Below are positions 1 to 10,311 of a DNA stretch of 64,000 nucleotides, one piece after another. The DNA is taken from the NCBI GenBank assembly GCA_933228675.1, contig OW121741.1, positions 54,169,186-54,233,185 on the forward strand, given 5' to 3'. Both the position numbers and the translations under genes were made by a program. This DNA is from Stomorhina lunata. Lineage: Eukaryota; Arthropoda; Insecta; Diptera; Rhiniidae. The notes under the pieces are model-generated. The model worked only from the letters and a program-made list of their open reading frames with translations. It was not told the origin of the DNA and did not search any database. Every line of letters begins with the position of its first letter. Position 1 is the stretch's first letter.

Positions 1-2
1 GG

Positions 3-842
3 ATATGCATCTGGCACTGACCTGAGATTTAACTGCCTAAAATCCATGCACGTTCTCCAGGTGCCATCTTTCTTCTTTACTAGGGTTACCGGGAAACTAT
101 ATGGGCTATTTGATGGTTCTATGAATCCTTGTGCGATTAGATTATTTATTTCCGCGTCGATTATCTTTTGCATTTGTGGGTTTCTGGAGGCGTAGCGGAT
201 TTTTATTGGGCGTGGATCAGACATCACGATTTTATGGGTGGCGATTGTTGATAGACCCTGCAGAGTTTAAAATTTTGGTAATTCCTTCTCCAGAAAGCTG
301 TTTATGATGTTTTGTTCTTTTTTGGAGATCTTTGCAATTCCTTCTATCTTCGTTGGTGCTTTTTCCTCTCTTGTGGGTGTTGTTTCCTCAACGGTCATAA
401 GCTTGACGTCTTCTTTCTGTAAGTCGAGGAATAAACCGGCCATTTGAATGGTGGTATTAAAAAGACGCAGAAAATCTAGTCCTACGATAATATCTTCACT
501 GGTCTCTGGTAGAATAAGAAATCTACATTTTTTTGTGCAATTACCCAAAGTTACCTTTAGTTCGACAGCTTCCGAAATAGCCAGGGTGGAGCCATCAGCC
601 AATAACACTTCTATCTCTTCTTCCACAAAAATCGGATTATTGGTTAATCTACTTACGTAATCTCTTCGGACGAAACTACGACTGGCACCGGTGTCGATTG
701 TAGCTATAAACATGTTTCCATTAATTAGTAAAGATGCGCTTATCCGTGATTCTTCGCTGTGTAGTGTTGTTCCATTATTCGAGGGTCGTTTTGCTGGAGG
801 CCCGACATCCCTCAATTTTGCCGTCCTCCTGAGTAGTTTCCC
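3..842 (-). pseudogene. pol: gypsy pol: retropepsin and start of reverse transcriptase, one nonsense codon
   Basis: The frame is open from 845 to 270 and continues unchanged to the left edge after a single TAA at 269-267. The protease lies near 700 with the aspartic motif IDTGASRSFV and the flap-side motif IIVGLDFL. After the stop the same frame encodes the RT fingers, with FIEPSNSPYSFPVTLVKKKD and CMDFRQLN. There is no ATG of its own; the frame starts inside the end of gag and is reached from the slippery site at 836-842. One base change could have made the TAA, so the lesion is recent or a sequencing error. The rest of RT, RNase H and integrase are beyond the window. Confidence 0.85.
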
Positions 843-1747
843 CGGTTATATTCGTTTCGGGGGCACTCCGCGGCAAAATGACCAGAATTTCCACAGCGGT
901 GACAATTATTCGTTGTCGCCTGTGAATTCTCAGTTCTTGCCTGTTGCGGTGCTGGGATGGCTTCCAAATCTTCCGCTAGTGCAATCAACTCACCTAGTGT
1001 TGAAAAATCTTTCCTGCGTATGTAATGGTGATACTCAGGGAGAGCATTCCGGAATATCCGTTGAAGTTTCTGCTCCTCCGTGAGATCAGTATGTCTCATC
1101 AGGTTTTGTAAGGCCAACACATAATTCTTAAACGCTTCCTTTGGCCGCTGACCTCTTTTCCGAATTTCGTCTTCTAGTTTTTCAAAATACCTCGACGGGA
1201 GAAAGAACAATAAGAAATCCTTTTTGAATGTATGCCATACTTGCCAGCGCTGATTATTATTTCTGTACCACGTGAGGGCTCGTTCTTGTAGGAATTCCGG
1301 CATAATGCGTGGTAACTGATCCAAGGACACGTCATAAATTTCGGCCAGCTCCTCGAGGCGTTCAATGAAAATAAAAGGCTCACGACCTCCATCGTACGTA
1401 AGACCCCATTTCCTCACGTGGTCGATTAAATTAGGGTAAGTGTCTCCTGATATTTTACCTCCTGTATTTGGTCGATATGTGCTTGGCATATTTTTTTCCG
1501 ATTTCACCGGGGAGGGTGTGGGAGTTGACTTCGGTGGCGGCACACTAAGATTACTAGCATTCTGGTATTTTTCCTGGACCTCTAACAATTGTTTCGTAAC
1601 CTCTTCGTTGTGTTCAGCCGAGATAAAGTTGGCTAACCTTTTTCTCATTTCCTCCACTGTTCCAGAGGACTCGAGCTTAAATTCGGTTAACTGCGCTACT
1701 AGCTCGTCGCGTTTAAGCGTGTATGCCCAGCTTGTTCGTAACATCAT
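812..1747 (-). CDS. gag: gypsy Gag with CCHC zinc knuckle
   Basis: Structural protein forming the retrotransposon particle and binding its RNA. The first ATG in the frame is at 1747, giving about 311 residues; the frame is open to 1765 but has no earlier ATG. Residues of about 10-45 (LKRDELVAQLTEFKLESSG) look like a SAP helix-turn-helix. The middle is a retrotransposon gag capsid region (LTWYRNNNQRWQVWHTF, then LQRIFRNALPEYHHYI). The C-terminal end has one knuckle, CHRCGNSGHFAAEC, of the form CX2CX4HX4C, followed by a short basic tail and TGA. No internal stop is present, so Gag alone could still be made. Pol follows in the -1 frame. Confidence 0.88.
   Translation of the reverse strand: MMLRTSWAYTLKRDELVAQLTEFKLESSGTVEEMRKRLANFISAEHNEEVTKQLLEVQEKYQNASNLSVPPPKSTPTPSPVKSEKNMPSTYRPNTGGKISGDTYPNLIDHVRKWGLTYDGGREPFIFIERLEELAEIYDVSLDQLPRIMPEFLQERALTWYRNNNQRWQVWHTFKKDFLLFFLPSRYFEKLEDEIRKRGQRPKEAFKNYVLALQNLMRHTDLTEEQKLQRIFRNALPEYHHYIRRKDFSTLGELIALAEDLEAIPAPQQARTENSQATTNNCHRCGNSGHFAAECPRNEYNRGNYSGGRQN
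836..842 (-). other. -1 ribosomal frameshift slippery heptamer GGGAAAC (gag to pol)
   Basis: Read on the minus strand, positions 842-836 are G GGA AAC with the codon breaks exactly in the gag frame. This matches the X XXY YYZ rule, and GGGAAAC is a heptamer used by several retroviruses. Gag stops 22 bases downstream (TGA, 814-812) and the pol frame is open across the overlap (845-812). A -1 slip here joins gag to protease. No downstream pseudoknot was worked out. Confidence 0.75.
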
Positions 1748-2056
1748 AAAAAGTACCAGCTTCACTTTGTTATTTTCACGGCAATTATTTATTTAGTTCT
1801 GATTTTGATTTTTTTTCTTTTTCTTCTTTTTTTTTATGTTTTATGACACTTGTTTTCAGTATTTTCGTTATCTTTCACAACCCGGATTATATGATCCAAT
1901 TGTCGTAAGAAGAAGTACGACAGTCAATTTTTACGACAAAATCACCAAATGGTTTTTTTTTTCAAAATAGTTTTTTTTTTTTTTTATTATATATTTGTTT
2001 TTATTTAAATAAATTTCTTTTTTTTTTTCACTGTTTCATCATTAATCTCCTTCACG

Positions 2057-2074
2057 GTCCCTGCTCGGGCGCCA
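2057..2074 (-). promoter_or_regulatory. Primer-binding site, tRNA-Lys(UUU)-like
   Basis: On the minus strand the sequence is TGGCGCCCGAGCAGGGAC, two bases inside the LTR edge. It matches the 3' end of tRNA-Lys(UUU) with one mismatch (G for A). The second gypsy element at 34888 has the same 18 bases. Confidence 0.85.
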
Positions 2075-2075
2075 T

Positions 2076-2666
2076 TGTAACGATACGCTTTCGCTATACG
2101 CTGGGGTATCACTCGCGGTGTCCAGGGTTCGCTACAAAAATTTATTTTTTCGCGGGGCGGAAGGAAATAAAACACAATGATAATAATTTTTAAAGGAAAA
2201 CCGGTTATATTTATTTAAAAAGAAAACTTTTACAACTACCCTCGTATATTACTACACTTACGTCTCGTGCGGGTGATTGTACACCACCCCTTGAAAAATC
2301 AGTTGTAGGTATCGTAGACAACCCCTTACAACTTATTTATCCACGAGTAATCGCCGATGAAAATAATAGCTATTGGCGATATACACCGCCAAGGCTTTTA
2401 TTTTCTCGTCGCTCAACAATAAATTCTTTAATTAATTGTAGGTGGATTAAAACACCACCGTACAATTGATCCTACCTCCGCGACGGGTAGACTCTGGCTG
2501 ACTTCCAACTGCTACTTCATTCGCTTAAATACTATTCCCCGTACCAGTGATGGCATTGTGTAAAAGGGTACACACAATTACGTACGTACAATAGTACCCT
2601 TTAGAGTTGTATTCCTTGTTACTGCCCATCACTACTAACAGGGTGACACAAAAAAAATCCGTTACA
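2076..2666 (-). repeat. 5' LTR of the left gypsy element
   Basis: This 591-bp segment begins TGTAACG and ends CGTTACA, a perfect 7-bp terminal inverted repeat, with the primer site one base inside the inner edge. AATAAA is present on the minus strand near 2140. The partner LTR is outside the window, so the outer boundary at 2666 rests on the inverted repeat alone. Confidence 0.82.
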
Positions 2667-2775
2667 TTCAAAATTTAAATTTATTACTTTAAATTGCAAA
2701 ATGTAACAGAAATTAAAATAATTTCATACTTAAATATAATATAATTCAAAACGTAATAAGGGAAAATCTATATAT

Positions 2776-5700
2776 ATAAAACTCTAACGTGACTGACTGA
2801 CTGACTGACTGACTCATCATCGCACAGCCCAAACGGCTAAAGCTAGAGAGCTGAAATTTTGACACCGGGTACCTTTTTCAACGTATAGATCCACTAAGAA
2901 GGGATTTTTGGAAATTCGGCCGCTAAGGGGGTAAAAAGGGGTAAAAAAGGGAAAAATTAGTAATGCTGTATCTCCGAAAGTGAACGTCGTAGGACCAAAG
3001 TTGAAACTGCGTTGGGATCCGCTGCAAAAATAAGTAGACACGTGTTTGGTACTTTTTATCAGGTGGGACAAATAGGGGGTAAAAAGGGTAAAAATAAAAT
3101 GTTGGTACTTTTTTTAACCCATGTGTATCTTTTGAACCAATCAACATAGTAACAAAATTCAAAACGGAGACGGTAAACAAGAAAAAAATATTAGACACGT
3201 GTTTGGTACTTTTTTGATTTAGAGGGCAAAAAGGGATAAAAACGGGGAAACAAAATTTAGGGTAGGTCCATTTTTCTTTTTCTTTGTATTTCACTTGAAC
3301 CAATAAAGCTACAAATAAAATTTATAAAGAAGTCGATTACCAAGTCCAAAGCATCAAATACGTGTTTGGTACTTTTTTCAATTTAGAGGGTAAAAAAGGG
3401 AAAAATCGGTAATATTATATCTCCTAAACCAAAAGCGATAGAAGCGAAGATTAAATTGGTTTAAGATTCGCACTAAAAATTAAGGGACACGTGTTCGGTA
3501 CTTTTTTGAAATTCGGCCGCCTAGGGGGCAAAAAAGGGTAGAAAAGGGAGAAATTAGTAACATCATATCTCCGAAACCAACATCGATGCAAACAAAGTTG
3601 AAATTGGATTTTGATCGGCTAAAAAAATAAATGGATACGTGTTTGGTACTTTTTTGAAAATGGCACTAATAAGGATAAAAAAGGGTAAAAACTATATTTT
3701 GGTACTTTTTTAAACCCATATGTATCTTTTGAACTAATAAACATAGAAAGATAATTTATATCGCAACCGATAGGTATTAAAAAACTATTAAATACGTATT
3801 TGGTACTTTTGCGATTTATGGGGTACAAAAGGGTAAAAAAAGGGAAAATATTCAAGGGTAGGTTTTTTGCCTTTCAGCGTTGAATATCTTTTAGGCTAAT
3901 GAAGCTAAAAGCACAATTCATTGACTGGTCGATTGACATTAAAAAACCCTAAAATACGTATTTGGTACTTTTTTAAATTTTGGGGGTAAAAATCGGTAAA
4001 AATATATCTTCTAAACCAAAAGTGATAGAAACAAAAACTAAATTGGTCTGAGATTGGCACTTAAAATTAAGGGACACGTGTTCGGTACTTTTTCGAAATT
4101 CAGCCGCCTAGGGGGTAAAACAGGGTAGAAAAGGGAGAAATTAGTAACATCATATCTCTGAAACCAACATAGATAGAAACAAAGTTTAAATTGGATTTGA
4201 ATCGGCTAGGCAAATAAGGGGACACGTGTTTGGTACTTTTTTGGAAATGGCACTAATAAGAATGAAAAAAGGTAAAAACTATATTTTGGTACTTTTTTTA
4301 ACCCATATGTATCTTTTGAACTAATAAATATAGAAACATAATTTATATCGCAACCGATAGGTGTTAAAAAAAAATTAAACACGTATTTGGTACTTTTGCG
4401 ATTAATGGGGTACAAAAGGGTGAAAAAGGGGAAAATATTCAAGGGTAGGTTTTTTGCTTTTTAACTATGGATATCTTTAAGGCTAATGAAGCCAGAAGTA
4501 TAATTTATTGACTGGTCGATTAACATTGAAAAGAAATAAAATACGTGTTTGGTACTTTTTTCAATTTTGGGGGTAAAAATTGGTAAAAATATATCTTCTA
4601 AACCAAAAGTGATAGAAACAAAAACTAAATTGGTCTGAGATTGGCACTTAAAATTAAGGGACACGTATTCGGTACTTTTTCGAAATTCATCCGCCTAGGG
4701 GGTAAAACAGGGTAGAAAAGGGAGAAATTAGTAACATCATATCTCTGAAACCAACACAGATAGAAACAAAGTTGAAATTGGATTTGAATCGACTAGGAAA
4801 ATAAGGGGACACGTGTTAAGTACTTTTTTGGAAATGGTACTAATAAGGACAAAAATGGGTAAAAACTATATTTTGATACTTTTTTTAACCCATATGTATC
4901 TTTTGAACTAATAAACATAGAAACATAATTTATATCGCAACCGATAGATATTAAAAAACAATTAAATACATATTTGGTACTTTTGCGATTAATGGGGTAA
5001 AAAAGGGTGAAAAAAGTGAAAATATTCAATGGTAGGTTTTTTGCCTTTTAGCTATGGATATCTTTTAGGCTAATGAAGCCAGAAGTATATTTTATTTACT
5101 GGTCGATTAACATTGAAAAAAATAAAACACGTGTTTGGTACTTTTTTTAATCTTGGGGGTAAAAATATATCTTCTAAACCAAAAGTGGTAGAAACAAAAA
5201 CCAAATTGGTCTGAGATTGACACTTAAAATTAAGGGACACGTGTTCGGTACTTTTTTGAAATTCGGCCGTCTAGGGGGTAAAAAAGGGTAGAAAAGGGAG
5301 AAATTAGTAACATCATATCTCCGAAACCAACATAGATAGAAACAAAGTTGAAATTGGATTTGAATCGGCTAGGCAAATAAAGGGACACGTGTTTGGTACT
5401 TTTTTGGAAATGGGACTAATAAGAATGAAAAAGGGTAAAAACTATATTTTGGTACTTTTTTTAACCCATATGTATCTTTTGAACTAATAACCATAGAAAC
5501 ATAATTTATATCGCAACCGATAGGTATTAAAAAACAATTATACACATATTTGGTACTTTTGCGATTAATAAGGTAAAAAAGGGTGAAAAAAGTGAAAATA
5601 TTCAAGGGTAGGTTTTTTGCCTTTTAGCTATGGATATCTTTAAGGCTAATGAAGCCAGAGGTATAATTTATTGACTGGTCGATTAACATTGAAAAAAAAT

Positions 5701-7990
5701 AAAATACGTGTTTGGTACTTTTTTTTAATCTTGGGGGTAAAAATCGGTAAAAATATATCTTCTTAACCAAAAGTGGTAGAAACAAAAACTAAATTGGTTT
5801 GAGATTGACACTTAAAATTAAGGGACACGTGTTCGGTACTTTTTTGAAATTCGGTTGTCTACGGGGTAAAAAAGGGTAGAAAAGGGAGAAATTAGTAACA
5901 TCATATCTCCGAAATCAACATAGATAGAAACAAAGTTTCAATTGGATTTGAATCGGCTAGGAAAATAAGAGGACACGTTTTTGGTACTTTTTTGGAAATG
6001 GCACTAATAAGGATAAAAAAGGGTAAAAACTATATTTTGGTACTTTTTTTTAACCCATATGTACCTTTTGAACTAATAAACATAGAAACATAATTTATAT
6101 CGCCACCGATAGGTATTAAAAAACAATGAAATACGTATTTGGTACTTTTGCGATTAATGGGGTAAAAAAGGGTGAAAAAAGGGAAAATATTCAAGAGTAG
6201 GTTTTTTGCCTTTTAGCTATAGATACCTTTTAGGCTAATAAAGCCAGAAGTATAATTAATTGACTGATCGATTAACATTGAAGAAAATTAAAATATGTGT
6301 TTGGTACTTTTTTTAATTTTGGGGGTAAAAATCGGTAAAAATATATATTCTTATCCAAAAGTGATAGAAACAAAAACTTAATTGGTTTGAGATTGGCACT
6401 TAAAATTAAGGGACACGTGTTCGGTACTTTTTTGAAATTCGAATTCTTAAAAGTAAAAAAGGGAGAAATTAGTATCATATCTCCGAAACCCACTTCGATA
6501 AAGACAAAGTTGAAATTGGATCGGCTAAAAAAATAAATAGACACGTGTTTGATACTTTTTTGAAAATGGCTTTAATAAGGATAAAAAAGGGTAAAAACTA
6601 TACTTTGGTACTTTTTTTTAACCCATATGTATCTTTTGAACTAATAAACATAGAAACATAATTTATATCGCAACCGATAGGTATTAAAAAACTATTAAAC
6701 GCGTATTTAGTAATTTTGCGATTAATGGGGTACAAAAGGGTAAAGAAGGGAAAATATTCAATATTCGGTACTTTTTCTAAAATCGGTTAATACAGGGCAA
6801 AAAAGGGAAAAAATTTTAAGTTCATATCTCCGAAAAAAGAGGCGATAGGAACAAAGTTGAAATTTCATTTGGATCGGATGGAAAAATAAGGAAAAACGCA
6901 TTTGGAATTTTTTTGAAAATGGTATTAATAAATGGTAGTATTAAATGTAAACGATAAGTTATAAAGAAATTTTAGACATGTGCTTGGTACTTTTGCAATA
7001 AATTAGGTACAAAAAGATAAAAACGGGAAAATATTCAAGGGTAGGTTTTTTATTTATAACTATGAATTTCATTTAAGCTAATGAAACCAGAAGTATAATT
7101 TGCAGACGGGTCAATTCACATTCAAGAAAAATAAAATACGTGTTTGGTACTTTATTCAATTGAGGGGATAAAAACGGGAAAAATTGGTTACATTATATCT
7201 TCTACACTAAAAGCGATAAAAACAAAATTGTCGTGAGATAAGTGCTAAAAATTAAATGAAACGTATTTGGTACTTTTTACAATTTCGGCCGTTTTGAGGT
7301 TAAAACAGGACAGAAAAGGGAAAGATTAGCAAAATCATATCTCCGAAACTAGAGCGGATAAAGTTAAAATTTGATATTGATCGGCTGGAAAAATAAGGGG
7401 TCATGTATTTAGTACTTTTTTAAAAATGGCACTAAAAGGGTAAAAAATAAATTTTTTGGTACTTTTTTTGAACTAACAAACATGGAGACTCAATTTGCAT
7501 CATAATCGATTAGCATTAAAAAATATTAAACAAGTATTTGGTACTTTTACGATAAATTAGATACAAAAGGGTAAAAACGGGAAAATATTCAATGGTAGGT
7601 TGAAGAAAAATAAAATACGTGTTTCGTACTTTTTTTAATTTTTGGGGTAAAAAAGGGAAAATAAGTAAAGTTATATCTTCTAAACCTGAGATCACAACAC
7701 TAAAAATTAAGACACACGTAGAAAATGGAGAAATATTCAAGGAAAATATTTTTTTGTTTTAAAACTATGAATTCATGCAAGCTAACGAAGCCAAAAGTAT
7801 AATTTACAGACAAGTCGATTGACATCGAACAAAAACAAAATACGTGTTTGGTACTTTTCTTTAATTTTGGTAGTAAAAAGGGGAAAAATCGGTAACATTA
7901 CATAAGGGTAAAAAGTGTTAAAACTATATTGTGGTACATTTTTAACCCATACGTATCTTTTAAATTACAAACATAGAGTTAATTTATATC
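2776..7990. repeat. Satellite array with a 4-monomer higher-order repeat of about 587 bp
   Basis: Monomers of about 120-165 bp each begin with a variant of ACGTGTTTGGTACTTTTTT, followed by a GGGGTAAAAAAGGG tract and a segment like ATCTCCGAAACCAAC. Four distinguishable monomers follow in fixed order. The first type, marked by GGACACGTG and TTTTGGAAATGGCACTAA, recurs near 3035, 3633, 4220, 4807, 5383, 5970 and 6539, spacings of 598, 587, 587, 576, 587 and 569. The centre (about 4200-6300) is the most uniform; both ends, especially 6700-7990, are eroded. Open frames of 78 codons recur on the minus strand at the same period but show no protein-like conservation. Confidence 0.9.
2791..2815. repeat. 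(GACT)n microsatellite at the satellite's left edge
   Basis: Six GACT copies lie between an A/T stretch (TATATATAAAACTC) and a segment reading CACAGCCCAAACGGCTAAAG. The same composite leader, from memory, precedes repeat families in other invertebrate genomes; this was not checked. Confidence 0.8.
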
Positions 7991-9100
7991 ACAATCGATA
8001 AGTTATGTAAACAAATAATTTTGGGAAAATTTGATTCAGCTTTTATTTTTCATATAAATTCAAAGACATAAATAAAAACATAAGTATTTACGTTTTTTAA
8101 TGTACATATCTATATTAAAATGAATTTTACTTTTTTCAGAAAACATTTTATTTAATTTAGCACCATCTATATGTCAATTATTAAAATAAACAGGTGTTGA
8201 TTACTGTAAACAAAGTTGGTATCGCGTTTAAAGATAGGATTTCTGATGTTTTTTTAAGTTTAAAGCTAAAATTAAAAAAAAAACTTATAAATATATATAA
8301 TCAAAAGGTAAGGTAATAATACTATGTTAAAGTTAAAAAAAGTGAAATGAAAATTTGAAAAACTACAATGAAAATAACAAAATTAGGTGTTAACATTTTA
8401 TAAAAATTTACTATATTATTAATATAACATTATATAATCCTTCAAATTAATAAAAATATATTATTTATAGTTTTTGTTAATGTACAAGCACACAAAACTT
8501 ATTTCAATATCATTTTTCCCAAAAATTAAAATTAATTTGGCGCCATCTATGTGTCAATTATAGTAACAATTGAAGTCGGTAACTCTAAATAGTAGTTGGT
8601 ATCATTTTTAATAATTAGATTTTTGAATTTTTCTTCACTAATGACGCTTAAAACTCTACAGTTATATTAAGCAGTAAATCGTTTTATTCGGTCATTTCGA
8701 TTTTGCAAGTTTGCGAGTAAACAAGTGAAAAAGTAAAAAGTGAAAAAGTGAAAAAGTAAAAAAGTAAAAAGTGAAAAAGTGAAAAAGTGAAGTGAATAGT
8801 GAACAGTGAAAAAAGTTAATTTAAAAGAAAATATAAAAAAGTTAAATTAATTTTCAAAATTTTAATTAAAAAAAAATAAAAAAGTGAAAAGCGTAAAAAC
8901 GAAAGTAGAAGGAACTACTTAAAAAAATTAATTAAAAAAAAAATATAAAATAAACTTAATTTAAAAATATTAAACAAAAATTGTTTAATTTGAAAAAAGT
9001 GATTGTGTTATTTTAAGGTAAGTTGTTTCATACATTTTAAAGTTAATATTTTTAATAAAAGAATTTAATAAAAGAAAGTAAAAATGTTATATAATAAAAT
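7991..9100. other. AT-rich non-coding DNA with a diverged ~380-bp duplication and a GTGAAAAA run
   Basis: No coding evidence. A block with GCACCATCTATATGTCAATT near 8161 recurs as GCGCCATCTATGTGTCAATT near 8541; each is followed by GTTGGTATC and then a run ending in TTTTT, so the two are old duplicates. From about 8720 to 8815 there is an imperfect tandem run of GTGAAAAA and GTAAAAA units. The remainder is simple A/T-rich sequence. Confidence 0.7.
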
Positions 9101-9627
9101 GTGTCTTTAAAAAAAGTTAAAATTATATTTGTAAATAATAAAATTAAATAGTGCGTATGTTCAATAATAAATTAAAATATATTAATCATCCGCTAACTAA
9201 ATTTTGTTTTAAAGTTTTTGATTTTGCGACACATTGAGAAGTAATTTTTGCTAAGAAAAAAATAGTACCGTTATATGGCCCTGGTTTCTGTATTTCTCGC
9301 ATTGAGTAATTTTTTGCGTCAAAAAGTGAAAACATTCGAAAAGCAATGTAAGTTGAAACAAATAGTTGGCAACACACATTATTTTTTTATAACTCCACTG
9401 TTTAATGTAAAAAATTACTTGATGCGAGAAAAACAGTAACCAGGGCCAGATAACGGAACTTCGCATATTTTTTTTTTCTTAGCGAAAATTATTTCACACT
9501 GTGTCACAAAATTAAAAACTTTAAAACAAAATTTAGTTAGCGGATGATTTATTTTAATTTATTATTGACCATACGCACTATTTGATTTTCATTGTATACA
9601 AATATAATTTGAACCTATTTGAGACAT
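9101..9627. repeat. Long inverted repeat (arms ~215 bp, spacer ~87 bp)
   Basis: The left arm (about 9101-9318) and right arm (about 9406-9627) are reverse complements at roughly 85-90% by eye. Shared landmarks include AATAGTGCGTATG, CATCCGCTAACTAAATTTTG, GGCCCTGGTT and CTCGCAT. The outer part of the arms resembles the DNA before each Helitron ORF (AATCATTCGCCAACTAAA near 12976 and AATCATCCGCCATATAAAC near 20555), so this may be a foldback derivative of Helitron flanking sequence. Confidence 0.82.
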
Positions 9628-9637
9628 CTTTTTTATA

Positions 9638-9665
9638 TATATTTGTTTTTACAAAAACAAATATA
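9638..9665. repeat. Perfect 13-bp stem-loop
   Basis: TATATTTGTTTTT, then AC, then AAAAACAAATATA. It lies just outside the long inverted repeat. A/T-rich hairpins of this kind can arise by chance, so no role is claimed. Confidence 0.6.
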
Positions 9666-10231
9666 AAGTCTGTCTGATTGTCTAATTATATTGATGTCTT
9701 TCCATCCGTCTTTTTTTATGTACATTACATTAGGCCGTCTCACTTTTTACATTTTCTTTTAAATTCCTTTAAAAGCATCGATATTCTTAATCTACTTTAA
9801 AAACCAAGAAATTTAACACATAACACTTTGATATTAATGAATGGAAAGTAGTCTCTCTAATGTTTTTTTTTTGTATTTTTTAAGAAAAAATATTATTTTT
9901 AAAAAATTTTAAAAATATTGCTTAGATATTTTCTTTTATTAATTAACGTTTCTTAAAGCAACATTGGAATTTTTGTTTTTTAATTATAGCATTAAAAATT
10001 CAAATTTTCAAATACAAATCTGCATTGAAAGTGAACGATGCTAAATTTTTATTTTCTGTAGTAAATTTTAGAATAATGATTTTGGTGGAAATAACCTTTG
10101 AATTCTGTTAAGAAAATAGCAGTTTTAGGTGAAATGCCGATATGACTTAAGTTATATATTTGTAAATTTATTTAATTTTCATAAATGCATTAGTAAAAAT
10201 CAAGAAGAAATTAACGTTGGTTTTTTGAAGT

Positions 10232-10249
10232 AAAGTTATCGATAACTTT
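10232..10249. promoter_or_regulatory. 18-bp perfect palindrome containing TATCGATA (DREF/BEAF-type core)
   Basis: AAAGTTATCGATAACTTT equals its own reverse complement. TATCGATA is the DRE core bound by DREF in Drosophila and overlaps the BEAF-32 CGATA motif. No nearby promoter is evident, so function is inference. Confidence 0.45.
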
Positions 10250-10293
10250 TCTATGGAAAGGTAAAGTCTTTAATAAATTTTCTGAAAAAATAT

Positions 10294-10311
10294 AAAGTTA
10301 TCGATAACTTT
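10294..10311. promoter_or_regulatory. Second copy of the TATCGATA palindrome
   Basis: This is identical to the palindrome 62 bp upstream, and both are followed by TCTAT and an A/G-rich run. The pair looks like a local duplication whose palindromic core stayed exact while the bases between drifted. Confidence 0.45.

Larger units (their letters stand above)
1..2666 (-). mobile_element. Ty3/gypsy LTR retrotransposon, 5' portion (3' part lies outside the window)
   Basis: Reading leftwards on the minus strand the order is LTR (2666-2076), primer-binding site, about 0.3 kb of leader, gag with one zinc knuckle, a -1 slippery heptamer, protease, and the first residues of reverse transcriptase, which run off the left edge. 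This order is diagnostic of a gypsy-type element. The long Gag with an N-terminal SAP-like segment recalls the insect Mdg3/Blastopia side of the family, but that placement is a guess. Gag is open while pol carries one in-frame TAA, so this copy is probably defective. The 3' LTR is not visible, so neither age nor target duplication can be judged. Confidence 0.93.

Noticed and set aside
448..1796. Plus-strand open frames opposite gag and protease
   Set aside because: They are antisense to clear Gag and protease coding and show no family motif.
3619..5605. Repeated 78-codon open frames on the minus strand
   Set aside because: They recur exactly at the satellite period and follow its A/T-poor-in-stops composition; no domain, start context or codon pattern supports coding.
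2776..7990. CRISPR-like array
   Set aside because: The repeat is a eukaryotic satellite with long, evolving monomers and no unique spacers; the window has eukaryotic introns and retroelements.
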